Made by a program: the position numbers and the translations under genes
Part shown: one piece after another, positions 1 to 6,914 of the stretch
Layout of the letters: each line of letters begins with the position of its first letter
How positions within the stretch are numbered: position 1 is the stretch's first letter
Notes under the pieces: generated by a model
What the model saw: only the letters and a program-made list of their open reading frames with translations
Told to the model about the DNA's origin: nothing
Database searches by the model: none
Assembly (NCBI GenBank): GCA_030430455.1
Contig: JAUIJB010000038.1
Span: forward strand, 1-36,514
DNA: 36,514 nucleotides
DNA from: Verrucomicrobiia bacterium
Lineage (GTDB): Bacteria > Verrucomicrobiota > Verrucomicrobiia > Verrucomicrobiales > Akkermansiaceae
Direction of reading: 5' to 3'

Positions 1-90
1 ACCCTGCGCCAGCCCATTAAAGACTGGCCAAAGACCAAGAAGCCGAGCTCGAAGCCCCTGCTAAAGCACATCGAAATCACCAATCCTTAA
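1..90 (+). CDS. C-terminal fragment of an unidentified protein
   Basis: Frame 1 is open from the first base of the window and ends at a TAA at 88-90. It encodes 29 residues that are rich in lysine and proline (KDWPKTKKPSSKPLLKH) and end in IEITNP. Most of the gene lies to the left of the window, so no family can be named. The AAA/AAG-rich codons are less GC-biased than those of the following genes. The call rests only on the uninterrupted frame and on the absence of a competing gene here. It could be a chance open frame. Confidence 0.4.
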   Translation, partial: TLRQPIKDWPKTKKPSSKPLLKHIEITNP

Positions 91-97
91 AGGCATT

Positions 98-162
98 GGA
101 CTTCAGTCCGCATCCGAGTTGCCGGGGCGGACTCGGGGAACCACTCGGGCCGACTGAAGTCC
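98..162. repeat. REP-like pair of ACTTCAGT/ACTGAAGT palindromes
   Basis: GGACTTCAGTCC at 98-109 is itself a dyad, and GACTGAAGTCC at 152-162 is the reverse complement of its core. The second element reads CCGACTGAAGTC followed by CGATCCCC. The same words occur in both copies of the 181-bp duplication near 11868 and 12049, so this is one dispersed family inside the window. It lies just upstream of the gene at 208. Confidence 0.6.
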
Positions 163-207
163 GATCCCCCTTGCAGGCAGCCGCTTCCCGCCTAGTTTCA
201 GCCAGCC

Positions 208-843
208 ATGGCCAAGAAACGTGCGATCCTCCAGGCCCTCGTGTTCCTCGCCGTCGTGTGGGCGCTCGTCTCCGGCATCCGCGCCATCGCCGGCTCGCAG
301 CGGGTGACCAGCGAGAAGATCGCCGAGGCCATCGAGGCCCGGCCGCTCGACGACTGGTCGGAACTCGCCGCGGCCCCGGATGCCGGCCAAGCGGCCGAGC
401 GCGACGCCCACCTGCAGGAGGTCGCCGGCCTGTTCAACCGCCTCGACTTCGCCGAGCGCGAAAAGGCCCGCGAGCAACGGATCGGCGAGGAGTTCTTCCG
501 CCGCCTGTCGAACCCGGAAAAGGAGCGCTTCATCGACCTGACGATCGAGCAGTCGATGAAGACCTTCATGACCGCCCTCGACGCCCTGCCGGCGAAGGAA
601 CGCCGCCGCTACGTCGAACGGGGCCTGCGCGAGATCGAGGAGGGCCGCACCGAGGAGGAGATGCAGCGCGCCCGCGAGCTCAGCGAGGACCTGCTGGCAC
701 GCATCAGCGAGGAGGGCATGAAGGCCTACTTCGAGGAGGCCAGCGCCGACACCAAGCTCGACCTCGCCCCGCTGATGGAAGCGATGAACGAGCTGATGCA
801 GGGCCTCCGCGGCAACGAATTCGGTCCCGCCCGCCAGCAGTGA
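208..843 (+). CDS. membrane-anchored hypothetical protein
   Basis: A 211-residue protein with one hydrophobic segment at about residues 6-27 (ILQALVFLAVVWALVSGIRAI) after a short basic start (MAKKR), so it is probably an inner-membrane protein with an Nin topology. The rest is very charged and predicted alpha-helical, with many Glu/Arg heptads (for example REIEEGRTEEEMQRARELSEDLL). No catalytic motif was recognised. A possible promoter TTGCAG (171-176), 16-bp spacer, TAGTTT (193-198) sits directly in front of the ATG, leaving almost no leader. The stop codon falls inside the 23-bp tandem repeat that runs into the next gene. The function is unknown. Confidence 0.75.
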   Translation: MAKKRAILQALVFLAVVWALVSGIRAIAGSQRVTSEKIAEAIEARPLDDWSELAAAPDAGQAAERDAHLQEVAGLFNRLDFAEREKAREQRIGEEFFRRLSNPEKERFIDLTIEQSMKTFMTALDALPAKERRRYVERGLREIEEGRTEEEMQRARELSEDLLARISEEGMKAYFEEASADTKLDLAPLMEAMNELMQGLRGNEFGPARQQ

Positions 844-937
844 CCCCTCCCGCCCGCCAGCAGTGACCCCTCCCGCCCGCCAGAGTGACCCGCCCACCCG
901 CCAGCAGTGACCCCTCCAACCCGCCAGCGATGACCCC
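826..937. repeat. about five copies of a 23-bp tandem repeat joining two genes
   Basis: The unit is CCCGCCCGCCAGCAGTGACC plus CCT. Copies begin at about 826, 849, 872, 892 and 916; the first two are identical and the later ones degenerate. The array supplies the last codons and TGA stop (841-843) of the upstream gene and ends over the ATG (930) of the pseudopilin, where the final copy has changed to CCAGCGATGACC. Each of the first four copies contains AGTGACC, the heptamer that is repeated at 4209 and, inverted, at 13266. Confidence 0.85.
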
Positions 938-1454
938 GTCCCGCCCCGGCTTCACCCTCACCGAGATGCTGGTCGCGATGGCGATCGTCGCGCTGATTGG
1001 CGCCATCACCGTGCCGCTGGTGCGCCGCGGCCTGCAGGCTTCGCACCAGGCGGGCTGCCTCAACAACCTGCGCCAGATCGGCACCGGTCTGGAACTCTAC
1101 CTGCAGGACAACGGCCAGCGGATGCCCAACATCGAGGCCGGGCGGCGCTCGAAGTCGGAGGAAACCCCGGTGCTGGAGACCGCGCTCGAGCCCTACCTCG
1201 ACTCGCCCGCCGTGTTCCACTGCCCGGCGGACCGCGAGCAGTTCGCCGCCACCGGCTCGAGCTACCTGTGGAACCCCACCCAGAGCGACCGCCGGCGCAA
1301 CCAGCTGATGTTCCTTGGCGAGGAGGGCGACCTGCCGCACGTGCCGCTGGTCGTCGACAAGGAGAGCTGGCATCCCAAGGGCCCGAACTACCTCTACGCC
1401 GACCTCTCCGCCAGCGACGACGTCCGCTTCGCCGCCGGCCCGCAAGCCCGCTGA
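930..1454 (+). CDS. type IV pilin-like (pseudopilin) protein, DUF1559-like
   Basis: A 174-residue protein starting MTPSRPG^FTLTEM: a short basic leader, the Gly-Phe processing site of prepilin peptidase, Glu at +5 and a hydrophobic helix (VAMAIVALIGAITVPLV). The body has NNLRQIGTGLELYLQDN, typical of the pilin alpha-helix, and a C-terminal HPKGPNYLYADLSASDDVRF that matches the H-x-GG-x-N-x-x-x-ADG-H-V region common in planctomycete and verrucomicrobial pseudopilins. The ATG at 930 is preferred over an in-frame GTG at 885 because only 930 gives a normal-length leader and because the upstream part is tandem repeat. It is probably an envelope-associated minor pseudopilin. It is followed by the ABC genes after 26 bp. 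Confidence 0.85.
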   Translation: MTPSRPGFTLTEMLVAMAIVALIGAITVPLVRRGLQASHQAGCLNNLRQIGTGLELYLQDNGQRMPNIEAGRRSKSEETPVLETALEPYLDSPAVFHCPADREQFAATGSSYLWNPTQSDRRRNQLMFLGEEGDLPHVPLVVDKESWHPKGPNYLYADLSASDDVRFAAGPQAR

Positions 1455-1480
1455 TCCCGCGCCGCCCACGACCGACGCCC

Positions 1481-2359
1481 ATGCTCGACGTCCAGAACCT
1501 GCAGAAATCCTTCGGCGGCAAGCCGGCGCTCAAGGACCTCGCCTTCGAGGTCGGCTCCGGCGAGATCTTCGGCCTGCTCGGCCACAACGGCGCCGGCAAG
1601 AGCACCACGCTGGGCATCATCCTCGGCATGGTCGAGCCCGACGCCGGCGAGGCCCGCATCGAGGGCGTCTCCGTCCAGCACCACCGCGCGCGGGCCCTGC
1701 AGCGCGTCGGCTCGATCTTCGAAAGCCCGTCGTTCTACGATTACCTCAGTGGCTGGGAGAACCTGCGCATCCTGCAGGGCTACTCCGGCCCCTTCGACGA
1801 GGAGTCGACCCGCGAGGTGGTCGAGCGCGTCGGCCTCAGCGAGCGCATCCGCAGCAAGGTGCGCACCTACTCGCACGGCATGCGCCAGCGCCTCGCGCTC
1901 GCCCAGGCGCTGCTGCCCGAGCCCAAGGTGCTGCTGCTCGACGAGCCGACCGACGGGCTCGACCCCGAGGGCATCAAGTGGTTCCGCGACTTCATCCTCG
2001 ACCTGCGCCGCGAGCGCGGCACGACGGTGCTCTTCAACTCCCACCTGCTCGCCGAGGTCGAGCTGATGTGCGACCGGGTGGCCATCCTCAAGCGCGGCGA
2101 GCGGGTCTTCGAGGGACGCGTCGACGAGCTCGCCAGCGGCGACCCGGTCTACGAGGTCGCGCTCGAGCCCTGGGACGGCGCGGTCGGCTTCCTCGAACTC
2201 CAGGGCTGCCATGTCATCGCCCCCGGCCGCATCGCCCTGCCGCCCGATGCCGACCCCGCCATCCTCGTCGCCGGCCTGGTCGGCTCCGGCATCCGCGTCT
2301 CCGCCTTCGCCCCGGTCCGCCGCTCGCTGGAGGACCTCTACCTCGAGATCACCCGATGA
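1481..2359 (+). CDS. ABC transporter ATP-binding protein (ABC-2 exporter type)
   Basis: A 292-residue ATPase. Walker A is GHNGAGKST at residues 34-42, the Q-loop region is near SIFESPSFYDYLS, the signature is the relaxed form YSHGMRQRL, Walker B is VLLLDEPTDGLDP and the switch histidine lies in NSHLL. A C-terminal domain of about 80 residues follows, as in CcmA/NatA-like exporter ATPases. The stop overlaps the start of the permease gene (ATGA at 2356-2359), so the two are translationally coupled and make one transporter. The substrate cannot be read from the sequence; drug, lipid or polysaccharide export are all possible. Confidence 0.93.
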   Translation: MLDVQNLQKSFGGKPALKDLAFEVGSGEIFGLLGHNGAGKSTTLGIILGMVEPDAGEARIEGVSVQHHRARALQRVGSIFESPSFYDYLSGWENLRILQGYSGPFDEESTREVVERVGLSERIRSKVRTYSHGMRQRLALAQALLPEPKVLLLDEPTDGLDPEGIKWFRDFILDLRRERGTTVLFNSHLLAEVELMCDRVAILKRGERVFEGRVDELASGDPVYEVALEPWDGAVGFLELQGCHVIAPGRIALPPDADPAILVAGLVGSGIRVSAFAPVRRSLEDLYLEITR

Positions 2360-3204
2360 TGTTCCTGCGCCAGCTCCGGGGGGAACTCCGGAAACTCTTC
2401 GCCCGCCCGCGCACCTACATCGGCTACGCCGCCTTCGTGCTGATGGAGCTGCTGATCCTGCTGGTCTACCGCCTCGGCGGCGGCCAGCGCTACATGCGCG
2501 AGCTGATCGAGCGCAACGGCTACACCTTCGAGACCTACTTCAGCTCGCTGACGCTGACCTTCACCGTGATGATCCTCAGCATGGTGACCCTGGGCTCGAT
2601 CTTCTTCGCGCTGGTCGCCGGCGACATCGTCGCCAAAGAGAACGAGGACGGCAACCTGCGGCTCGTCCTCGCCCGCCCGATCAGCCGCCTGCGCCTGCTG
2701 CTGGTGAAGTATGCCGCGGTCGCCGTCTACACCTTCAGCTTCGTGTTCTTCGTCGGCGTCACCGGCTACCTCATGGCGGTCGCGGCGGTCGGCTGGGACG
2801 GCGGCCTGTTCGTCGCCGAGCCGAAGATGAAGGTCTTCGCGGTCTACGCCGACTGGGGCGCGGGCTTCGCGCGGCTGGTCGCCGGGGCCGCGGGGATCGG
2901 ACTGAGCATGATCACGCTCTCCTCGCTGGCCTTCATGTTCTCCTGCTTCCGGATCAAGCCCGCCGCGGCGACCATCCTCACGCTGGCGATCCTCTTCGTC
3001 GACATGATCCTGCAGGGCTTCCCCTTCTTCCGCCCCTACGAGCCCTGGTTCGTCACCTGGCGGATGAGCTGCTGGGTCTACCTCTTCGAGTACGACATTT
3101 CCTGGCCTAAGATCATCGAGGCCTACGCCTTCCTGCTCGGCCTCAACGCCACCTTCTTCACCATCGGCGCCTTCAGCTTCGGCACGCGGGACTTCAAGAC
3201 CTGA
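2356..3204 (+). CDS. ABC-2 type transporter permease
   Basis: A 282-residue integral membrane protein with about six hydrophobic segments, including YIGYAAFVLMELLILLVY, TVMILSMVTLGSIFFALVAG, YTFSFVFFVGVTGYLMAVA, a segment after GAGFARLVAG, ILTLAILFVDMIL and AYAFLLGLNATFFTIGAF. The cytoplasmic loop after the second segment carries AKENEDGNLRLVLARPISR, characteristic of ABC-2 (NatB/GldF-like) permeases. It overlaps the ATPase gene by 4 bp, the usual arrangement for this family. No extracellular domain was noticed, which argues against the MacB type. Confidence 0.9.
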   Translation: MMFLRQLRGELRKLFARPRTYIGYAAFVLMELLILLVYRLGGGQRYMRELIERNGYTFETYFSSLTLTFTVMILSMVTLGSIFFALVAGDIVAKENEDGNLRLVLARPISRLRLLLVKYAAVAVYTFSFVFFVGVTGYLMAVAAVGWDGGLFVAEPKMKVFAVYADWGAGFARLVAGAAGIGLSMITLSSLAFMFSCFRIKPAAATILTLAILFVDMILQGFPFFRPYEPWFVTWRMSCWVYLFEYDISWPKIIEAYAFLLGLNATFFTIGAFSFGTRDFKT

Positions 3205-3641
3205 GCGGGGCGTGGAACGCTTGCCGATGAACATCAACCGCAGAGCCCTCCCCCCATCCCATCCCCGAGCCCTCCCCCCAAACGCAGGGCGACCGGCAGT
3301 GCTTCCCTGGTCGCCAAACCGAAAGCTGCCGGTCACCCGTGGTTTTGGGGGGAACTGTGTTCCCGTGTGTGATTGCAGGTGCATCCTGCCCCAAGCGGCC
3401 GGTTTCCGCCATACCGGGATCGCGTACGGGTGATCAGGGGGGCTCGGGGGGCGGAGCTTTGGACTGCGGCGGCTCGACGCCGCTTTTCCGCGTCGTGAGG
3501 GGAAAGCTGGAGGACCTGACGGCTCCGGATCGCCGTGGCCGCGGTCGGGCACCCCGCCCTACCCGTCCTTCCCTCTGGAAATGGCAAGCCGCATCCACCC
3601 CGGTGGTTGAACCCACGGCGCTTCCCATTCTAGCCTCCGCC
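3205..3641. other. 437-bp non-coding gap with small repeats
   Basis: I see no convincing gene here. It holds two direct copies of GAGCCCTCCCCCCA about 25 bp apart near 3243-3282. A hairpin-forming segment at about 3287-3316 has GGCGACC and GGTCGCC arms. A stem GCGGCG (3466-3471) / CGCCGC (3478-3483), followed by TTTT, resembles a dispersed verrucomicrobial palindrome and could also act as a weak terminator for the ABC operon. Confidence 0.55.
3466..3487 (+). terminator. weak hairpin plus T-run, possible terminator or REP
   Basis: The 6-bp stem GCGGCG/CGCCGC with loop GCTCGA is followed by four T residues. It lies 260 bp past the ABC permease. The short T-run and its resemblance to dispersed repeats make the terminator reading uncertain. 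Confidence 0.35.
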
Positions 3642-4220
3642 GTGGCCGGCAAGAACATCGTCTATTTCGACCTCGAGACCCAGCGCAGCTTCAATGACGT
3701 CGGCGGCGCGACGAACAAGGACAAGATGGGCATGTCGGTCGGGGTCACCTACAGCACCGCCAGCGCCGGCTACCGCATCTACGGCGAGGACGAGGTCGAT
3801 GAGCTCGTCGACGAGCTGGTCCGCGCCGACCTGGTGGTCGGCTGGAACCACGTCGAGTTCGACTACCCCGTGCTGCAGGGCTACACGATCTACGACCTGC
3901 CGAACCAGACGGTGAACCTCGACATGATGCTCGACCTGCAGGAGACGCTCGGCTTCCGCCTCAAGCTCGACGCCGCGGCCGCCGGCTCACTCGGCATGGG
4001 CAAGACCGCCGACGGGCTGGATGCGCTGAAGTGGTGGCAGGAGCACAAGAAGACCGGCTCACCCGAGCCGCTCATGAAGATCGCCGAATACTGCGCCTTC
4101 GACGTCAAGGTGACCAAGTGCGTCCACGAGTTCGGCGTCGCCCAAGGGCGGATCCGCTACCACGACCGCGGCGGCCAGCTGCAGGAAGCGGCGGTGTCGT
4201 GGGGGGACAGTGACCAGTGA
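3642..4220 (+). CDS. DEDDy-type 3'-5' exonuclease-like (RNase H fold) protein
   Basis: A 192-residue protein with all three exonuclease motifs: ExoI D10-x-E12 in YFDLETQ, ExoII N69-x3-F73-D74 in GWNHVEFDYPVL, and ExoIII Y150-x3-D154 in EYCAFDVKVTK. This is the YprB / RNase H-like superfamily that removes nucleotides from 3' ends using two metal ions. There is no polymerase or helicase domain, so it is a stand-alone nuclease; DNA or RNA as substrate cannot be decided. The GTG at 3642 was chosen because it sits directly before KNIVYFDLET, whereas upstream in-frame codons read through low-complexity sequence. The stop lies inside a heptamer repeat array. Confidence 0.85.
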   Translation: MAGKNIVYFDLETQRSFNDVGGATNKDKMGMSVGVTYSTASAGYRIYGEDEVDELVDELVRADLVVGWNHVEFDYPVLQGYTIYDLPNQTVNLDMMLDLQETLGFRLKLDAAAAGSLGMGKTADGLDALKWWQEHKKTGSPEPLMKIAEYCAFDVKVTKCVHEFGVAQGRIRYHDRGGQLQEAAVSWGDSDQ

Positions 4221-4280
4221 CCAGTGACCAGTGACCAGTGACCAGTGACCGGTGACCGGTGACCGGTGACCGGTGACCGG
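4209..4280. repeat. heptamer microsatellite (AGTGACC x6, GGTGACC x4)
   Basis: Six perfect AGTGACC units (4209-4250) pass into four GGTGACC units (4251-4278) plus a fragment. The exonuclease gene stops inside the second unit (TGA 4218-4220). The array fills the gap before the convergent microprotein gene at 4284. Heptanucleotide short tandem repeats (STRR) are known from cyanobacteria; here the same heptamer also occurs at 13266-13314. Confidence 0.95.
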
Positions 4281-4283
4281 TGC

Positions 4284-4391
4284 TCAGAGGATGCCGAGCA
4301 TCTTGAGGACTTCGCCGACGGCCCAGATGAAGACCACGATCAGGGCGACCAGGAAGATTTTCACCGAGAGCTCGATTTGCGGGCGGGTCAT
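4284..4391 (-). CDS. 35-residue single-span membrane microprotein
   Basis: It reads MTRPQIELSVKIFLVAL and continues through one hydrophobic helix (KIFLVALIVVFIWAVGEVL) to KMLGIL. The ATG complement at 4391 is chosen because a good promoter ends 9 bp before it; the longer reading frame upstream would run through that promoter. In general design it resembles the 32-residue protein at 14041: a polar N-terminus, one span, and a short K-x-L-I/L-G end. There is no known family. It could be a subunit or regulator of a membrane complex, or a small toxin-like peptide, but nothing nearby decides this. Confidence 0.6.
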   Translation of the reverse strand: MTRPQIELSVKIFLVALIVVFIWAVGEVLKMLGIL

Positions 4392-4400
4392 GACGCGCCG

Positions 4401-4429
4401 CTTATAGGGTCCGCCGGGGCCCCTGCCAA
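4401..4429 (-). promoter_or_regulatory. sigma70-like promoter for the 35-residue microprotein
   Basis: On the minus strand TTGGCA (4429-4424), a 17-bp spacer and TATAAG (4406-4401) are followed by only 9 bp before the ATG. The expected transcription start is near 4394, giving a leader of about 3 nt, so the mRNA would be nearly leaderless. Confidence 0.6.
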
Positions 4430-4441
4430 GGCGAAAGCGCC

Positions 4442-4855
4442 TCAGGCCTGGTGGAACAACTGCGCCGGGTCGACCTCGGCCCCGGTGCGCTCGAGCTGCC
4501 ACTGACGGTCGACGTTGAGGCGCACGCTGGCGAGGTGCTTCATCGGCCACTCCTCGGGGGCGACCATCGACAGCACCCGGCGGCCGCGCGACTCGTAGAG
4601 GTGATAGACCTCGCCGACCACCGGCTCGAACTGGATCTCCGCCTCGTAGACGAGCTTGTTCCAGTTGAAGTGGTCGATCGCCGCCAGGTAGGTCTCGCGC
4701 AGCTCGACGAGCTTCTGCTGGAGGTCGCGCTCGACCTGCGAGATGCCGCGCGACTTGAAGCTGCTCAGGTCGGTCGGGACGATCCGCGGGCTCAGGGTCG
4801 AGGCCGGGTAGGGCAGGAAGGCCCGGGGCGTCTCGTGGTTGCTCTCGCCACTCAT
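4442..4855 (-). CDS. DUF2452-family protein
   Basis: A 137-residue soluble protein. The block PRIVPTDLSSFKSRGISQVERDLQQKL, then ETYLAAIDHFNWNKLVYEAEIQFEPVVGEVYHLYE and LSMVAPEEW, matches what I know of DUF2452, a small bacterial family of unknown function. The C-terminal third (SVRLNVDRQWQLERTG) looks like a beta hairpin. The start at 4855 (MSGESNHETP) is preferred to an in-frame ATG at 4897 because that one lies in the terminator region of the upstream pilin gene. There is no signal peptide or membrane segment, and no function can be assigned. Confidence 0.75.
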   Translation of the reverse strand: MSGESNHETPRAFLPYPASTLSPRIVPTDLSSFKSRGISQVERDLQQKLVELRETYLAAIDHFNWNKLVYEAEIQFEPVVGEVYHLYESRGRRVLSMVAPEEWPMKHLASVRLNVDRQWQLERTGAEVDPAQLFHQA

Positions 4856-4895
4856 CTCGCCCCCGCCTTCGTCCACCCCCGCCGGCTTCGCAAAC

Positions 4896-4928
4896 AAAAA
4901 AACCGGGAGGCCGTCGTGGCCCCCCGGT
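4896..4928 (-). terminator. rho-independent terminator of the pseudopilin gene
   Basis: On the minus strand an 11-bp stem (ACCGGGGGGCC / GGCCTCCCGGT, one mismatch) with loop ACGAC is followed by seven T residues. It begins about 50 bp after the stop of the pilin-like gene at 4977. Confidence 0.85.
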
Positions 4929-4976
4929 GGGATGGTTGGTGCAATCCGGTCGATCCGGTCAAGCCGGTCGGCCCGA

Positions 4977-5681
4977 TCAGTTGCCGCGCTTCTTCGGAGC
5001 GGAGAGGACCGGATTCAGGTCGTCCCAGACCGAGTCCGGGCCGGTTTCCTGGATCGTGCGGCCCTTGCCGACGGTGACCATGTTGTCCGACTCACGGATG
5101 AGCGGCTGGTCGACGCTGTTGTCGAGGCGCAGGACGACGGCCTTGCCGCCGAAGGGGTTGGCGTCGAACTCCCAGTTTTCCTGGGCGTTGAGCAGCGGCG
5201 CGCAGGCGACCGGCTGGCCGGCGTTGCCCGCGGTGCTGTTGCCGACACCCTGTTCGATCAGGATGTAGCCGAAGCCGCACTCACCCTCCTTGAGGGCTTC
5301 CGCGTTGCTGTTGTAGACGTCGTCCGGCTTGCGGGTGTAGGGCGTCTTGGCGAAGAAGATCTTCTCCGACTTGATGCCGAAGGCGATCAACTGACGGAAG
5401 TAGTCGTTGGAGGTGCCGCCGTCGAAGCTGAGCTCGGTACCGGTGGCATCCTTGACATCCTCCGCCGTGGTGTCGTCCGGGAAGCTGCCATACTCCTGGT
5501 CGAACTCGAGCAGGCCGAGGCCGACCTGACGGGCGTTGCTGACCGCCTCAGTCCGGGCCGCCGACTTCTGCTGGCGGAGGATCATGGGCGCCGAAAGGCC
5601 CGCGAGGGCCGCGATGATCACGATCACCACGAGGAGCTCCACCAAGGTGAAGCCGCGCGGTGCGGTGTGGTTGGTTTTCAT
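4977..5681 (-). CDS. type IV pilin-like / GspG-like major pseudopilin
   Basis: A 234-residue protein with the prepilin leader MKTNHTAPRG^FTLVELLVV: cleavage after Gly, Phe at +1 and Glu at +5, then a 20-residue hydrophobic helix (VVIVIIAALAGLSAPMIL). The globular part includes ARQVGLGLLEFDQEYGSFPDD, the usual alpha-helix to alphabeta-loop transition, and a long C-terminal domain with two Cys (ECGFGYIL and VACAPLL). It probably belongs to the type II secretion or pseudopilus machinery that is expanded in Verrucomicrobiota. It is a single gene with its own terminator and lies divergent from tilS. Confidence 0.88.
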   Translation of the reverse strand: MKTNHTAPRGFTLVELLVVIVIIAALAGLSAPMILRQQKSAARTEAVSNARQVGLGLLEFDQEYGSFPDDTTAEDVKDATGTELSFDGGTSNDYFRQLIAFGIKSEKIFFAKTPYTRKPDDVYNSNAEALKEGECGFGYILIEQGVGNSTAGNAGQPVACAPLLNAQENWEFDANPFGGKAVVLRLDNSVDQPLIRESDNMVTVGKGRTIQETGPDSVWDDLNPVLSAPKKRGN

Positions 5682-5875
5682 GTTTCTATCTAGGTTTGGT
5701 TTATGTTTTGGGCGGAATCCCGCCCGGTTTGTTATGACCCGCCGACCCGGACACCAAAGGCACCAAGGTCGACTGGCTCAGGATACCGTAAGCCGGACCC
5801 ATTGAGCTGCAAGAAGAAAGAAGGGTGGCTCCGCCTTTGGGATGGCCCAGCGTGTCATGCGATGGAGAATGCCGC

Positions 5876-6826
5876 GTGCCCGAGCCGTGCAGCCGCTGGA
5901 TCGAGACGGCATCGCGCCGCCGTCGCCACCTCGTGGCGGTCTCCGGCGGGGCCGACTCGGTGGCCCTGCTGCGCCTGCTGCATCGCGCCGGATTCCGCCA
6001 GCTGGTCGTCTGCCACCTCGACCACCGCCTGCGCGGCCGCGCGTCGACGGCCGACCGCCACTTCGTCGCCCGGCTGGCCGCGGAGCTCGGCCTCCCGCTG
6101 GAGTGCGAATCGGTCGACGTCGGTGACCTGGCGCGCGTCAGCGGTGAGTCGATCGAGACCGCGGCGCGGCGGGCGCGCCACGAGTTCTTCGCCCGCTGCG
6201 CGGCCCGCCGGCGCTGCCCGCGGGTGCTGCTCGCCCATCACGCCGACGACCAGGCTGAGACCGTGCTGTGGAACCTGCTGCGCGGCAGCCACGGACTGCG
6301 CGGGATGCGCGAGACGCAGCCCCTGCGGGTCGGCCGCCGCCGGCTCGAGCTGATCCGGCCGCTGCTCGGCCTGCGCCGGGCGGAGCTGCGCGAGTGGCTC
6401 GTCGCCGGCGGCTGGAAGTGGCGCGAGGACGCCAGCAACCGCCTGCCGGCCGCGACCCGCAACCGCCTGCGCCACGACGCGCTGCCGCGGCTCGCCGAGC
6501 TCACCGGTCGCGACCCGGTGGCCGCCCTGGTCCGCGCCGCCGGGGCCGACGAGGAACTGCGCGCGATCCGCGACTGGGCCGTCGCCGGGGCGGCCATCCT
6601 CGACCCGCAGGGGCGCATCCACCTGCCGCGGCTGCGCCAGCTGCCCGCCGCCCTGCAGCGTGCCTGCCTGTTCGACTTTCTCCGCTCCCGCCAGGTCCCG
6701 CAACCCGACCGGGCGCTGGTCGAGCGCTGCCTCGCGCTGGCCGACCCCGCCGCCGCGCCGGCCCTCACCCTGCCCGGCGGACGCCGGCTGCGCCGGCGCC
6801 GCGGGCGCTTGTTCATCGACGACTGA
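5876..6826 (+). CDS. tilS: tRNA(Ile)-lysidine synthase
   Basis: TilS ligates lysine to C34 of tRNA-Ile2(CAU) using ATP, which changes both codon and aminoacylation specificity. The PP-loop SGGADS is at about residues 23-28 and is followed by CHLDHRLRG, LLAHHADDQAETVLWNLLRG, GLRGM, LIRPLLGLRRAELREWL and WREDASN, all expected for this family. At 316 residues it is the short form with a reduced C-terminal region, ending in an Arg-rich tail (GGRRLRRRRGRLF). The GTG at 5876 gives a normal N-terminus; in-frame GTGs at 5852 and 5825 are alternatives. The protein is cytoplasmic and essential in most bacteria. Confidence 0.9.
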   Translation: MPEPCSRWIETASRRRRHLVAVSGGADSVALLRLLHRAGFRQLVVCHLDHRLRGRASTADRHFVARLAAELGLPLECESVDVGDLARVSGESIETAARRARHEFFARCAARRRCPRVLLAHHADDQAETVLWNLLRGSHGLRGMRETQPLRVGRRRLELIRPLLGLRRAELREWLVAGGWKWREDASNRLPAATRNRLRHDALPRLAELTGRDPVAALVRAAGADEELRAIRDWAVAGAAILDPQGRIHLPRLRQLPAALQRACLFDFLRSRQVPQPDRALVERCLALADPAAAPALTLPGGRRLRRRRGRLFIDD

Positions 6827-6914
6827 GGCGGCGGGTCGACGCGGGTCCGTGCGGCCCGGTGCTGGCTGGAAATCCGCTGGATTGGGGGGCTGCGGGCATG
6901 CTGGACTGCCGGGG

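Noticed and set aside
103..897. Long minus-strand frame opposite the first membrane protein
   Set aside because: It mirrors the codon pattern of the plus-strand gene and has no recognisable domain. High GC keeps the antisense frame open.
1315..3204. 629-codon frame that appears to join part of the ABC ATPase region with the permease
   Set aside because: The first part is out-of-frame translation of the ATPase gene (Arg/Pro/Ala-rich). Only the region from 2356 encodes the permease.
4209..4280. CRISPR array
   Set aside because: The unit is a 7-bp direct tandem repeat without spacers, so it is a microsatellite.
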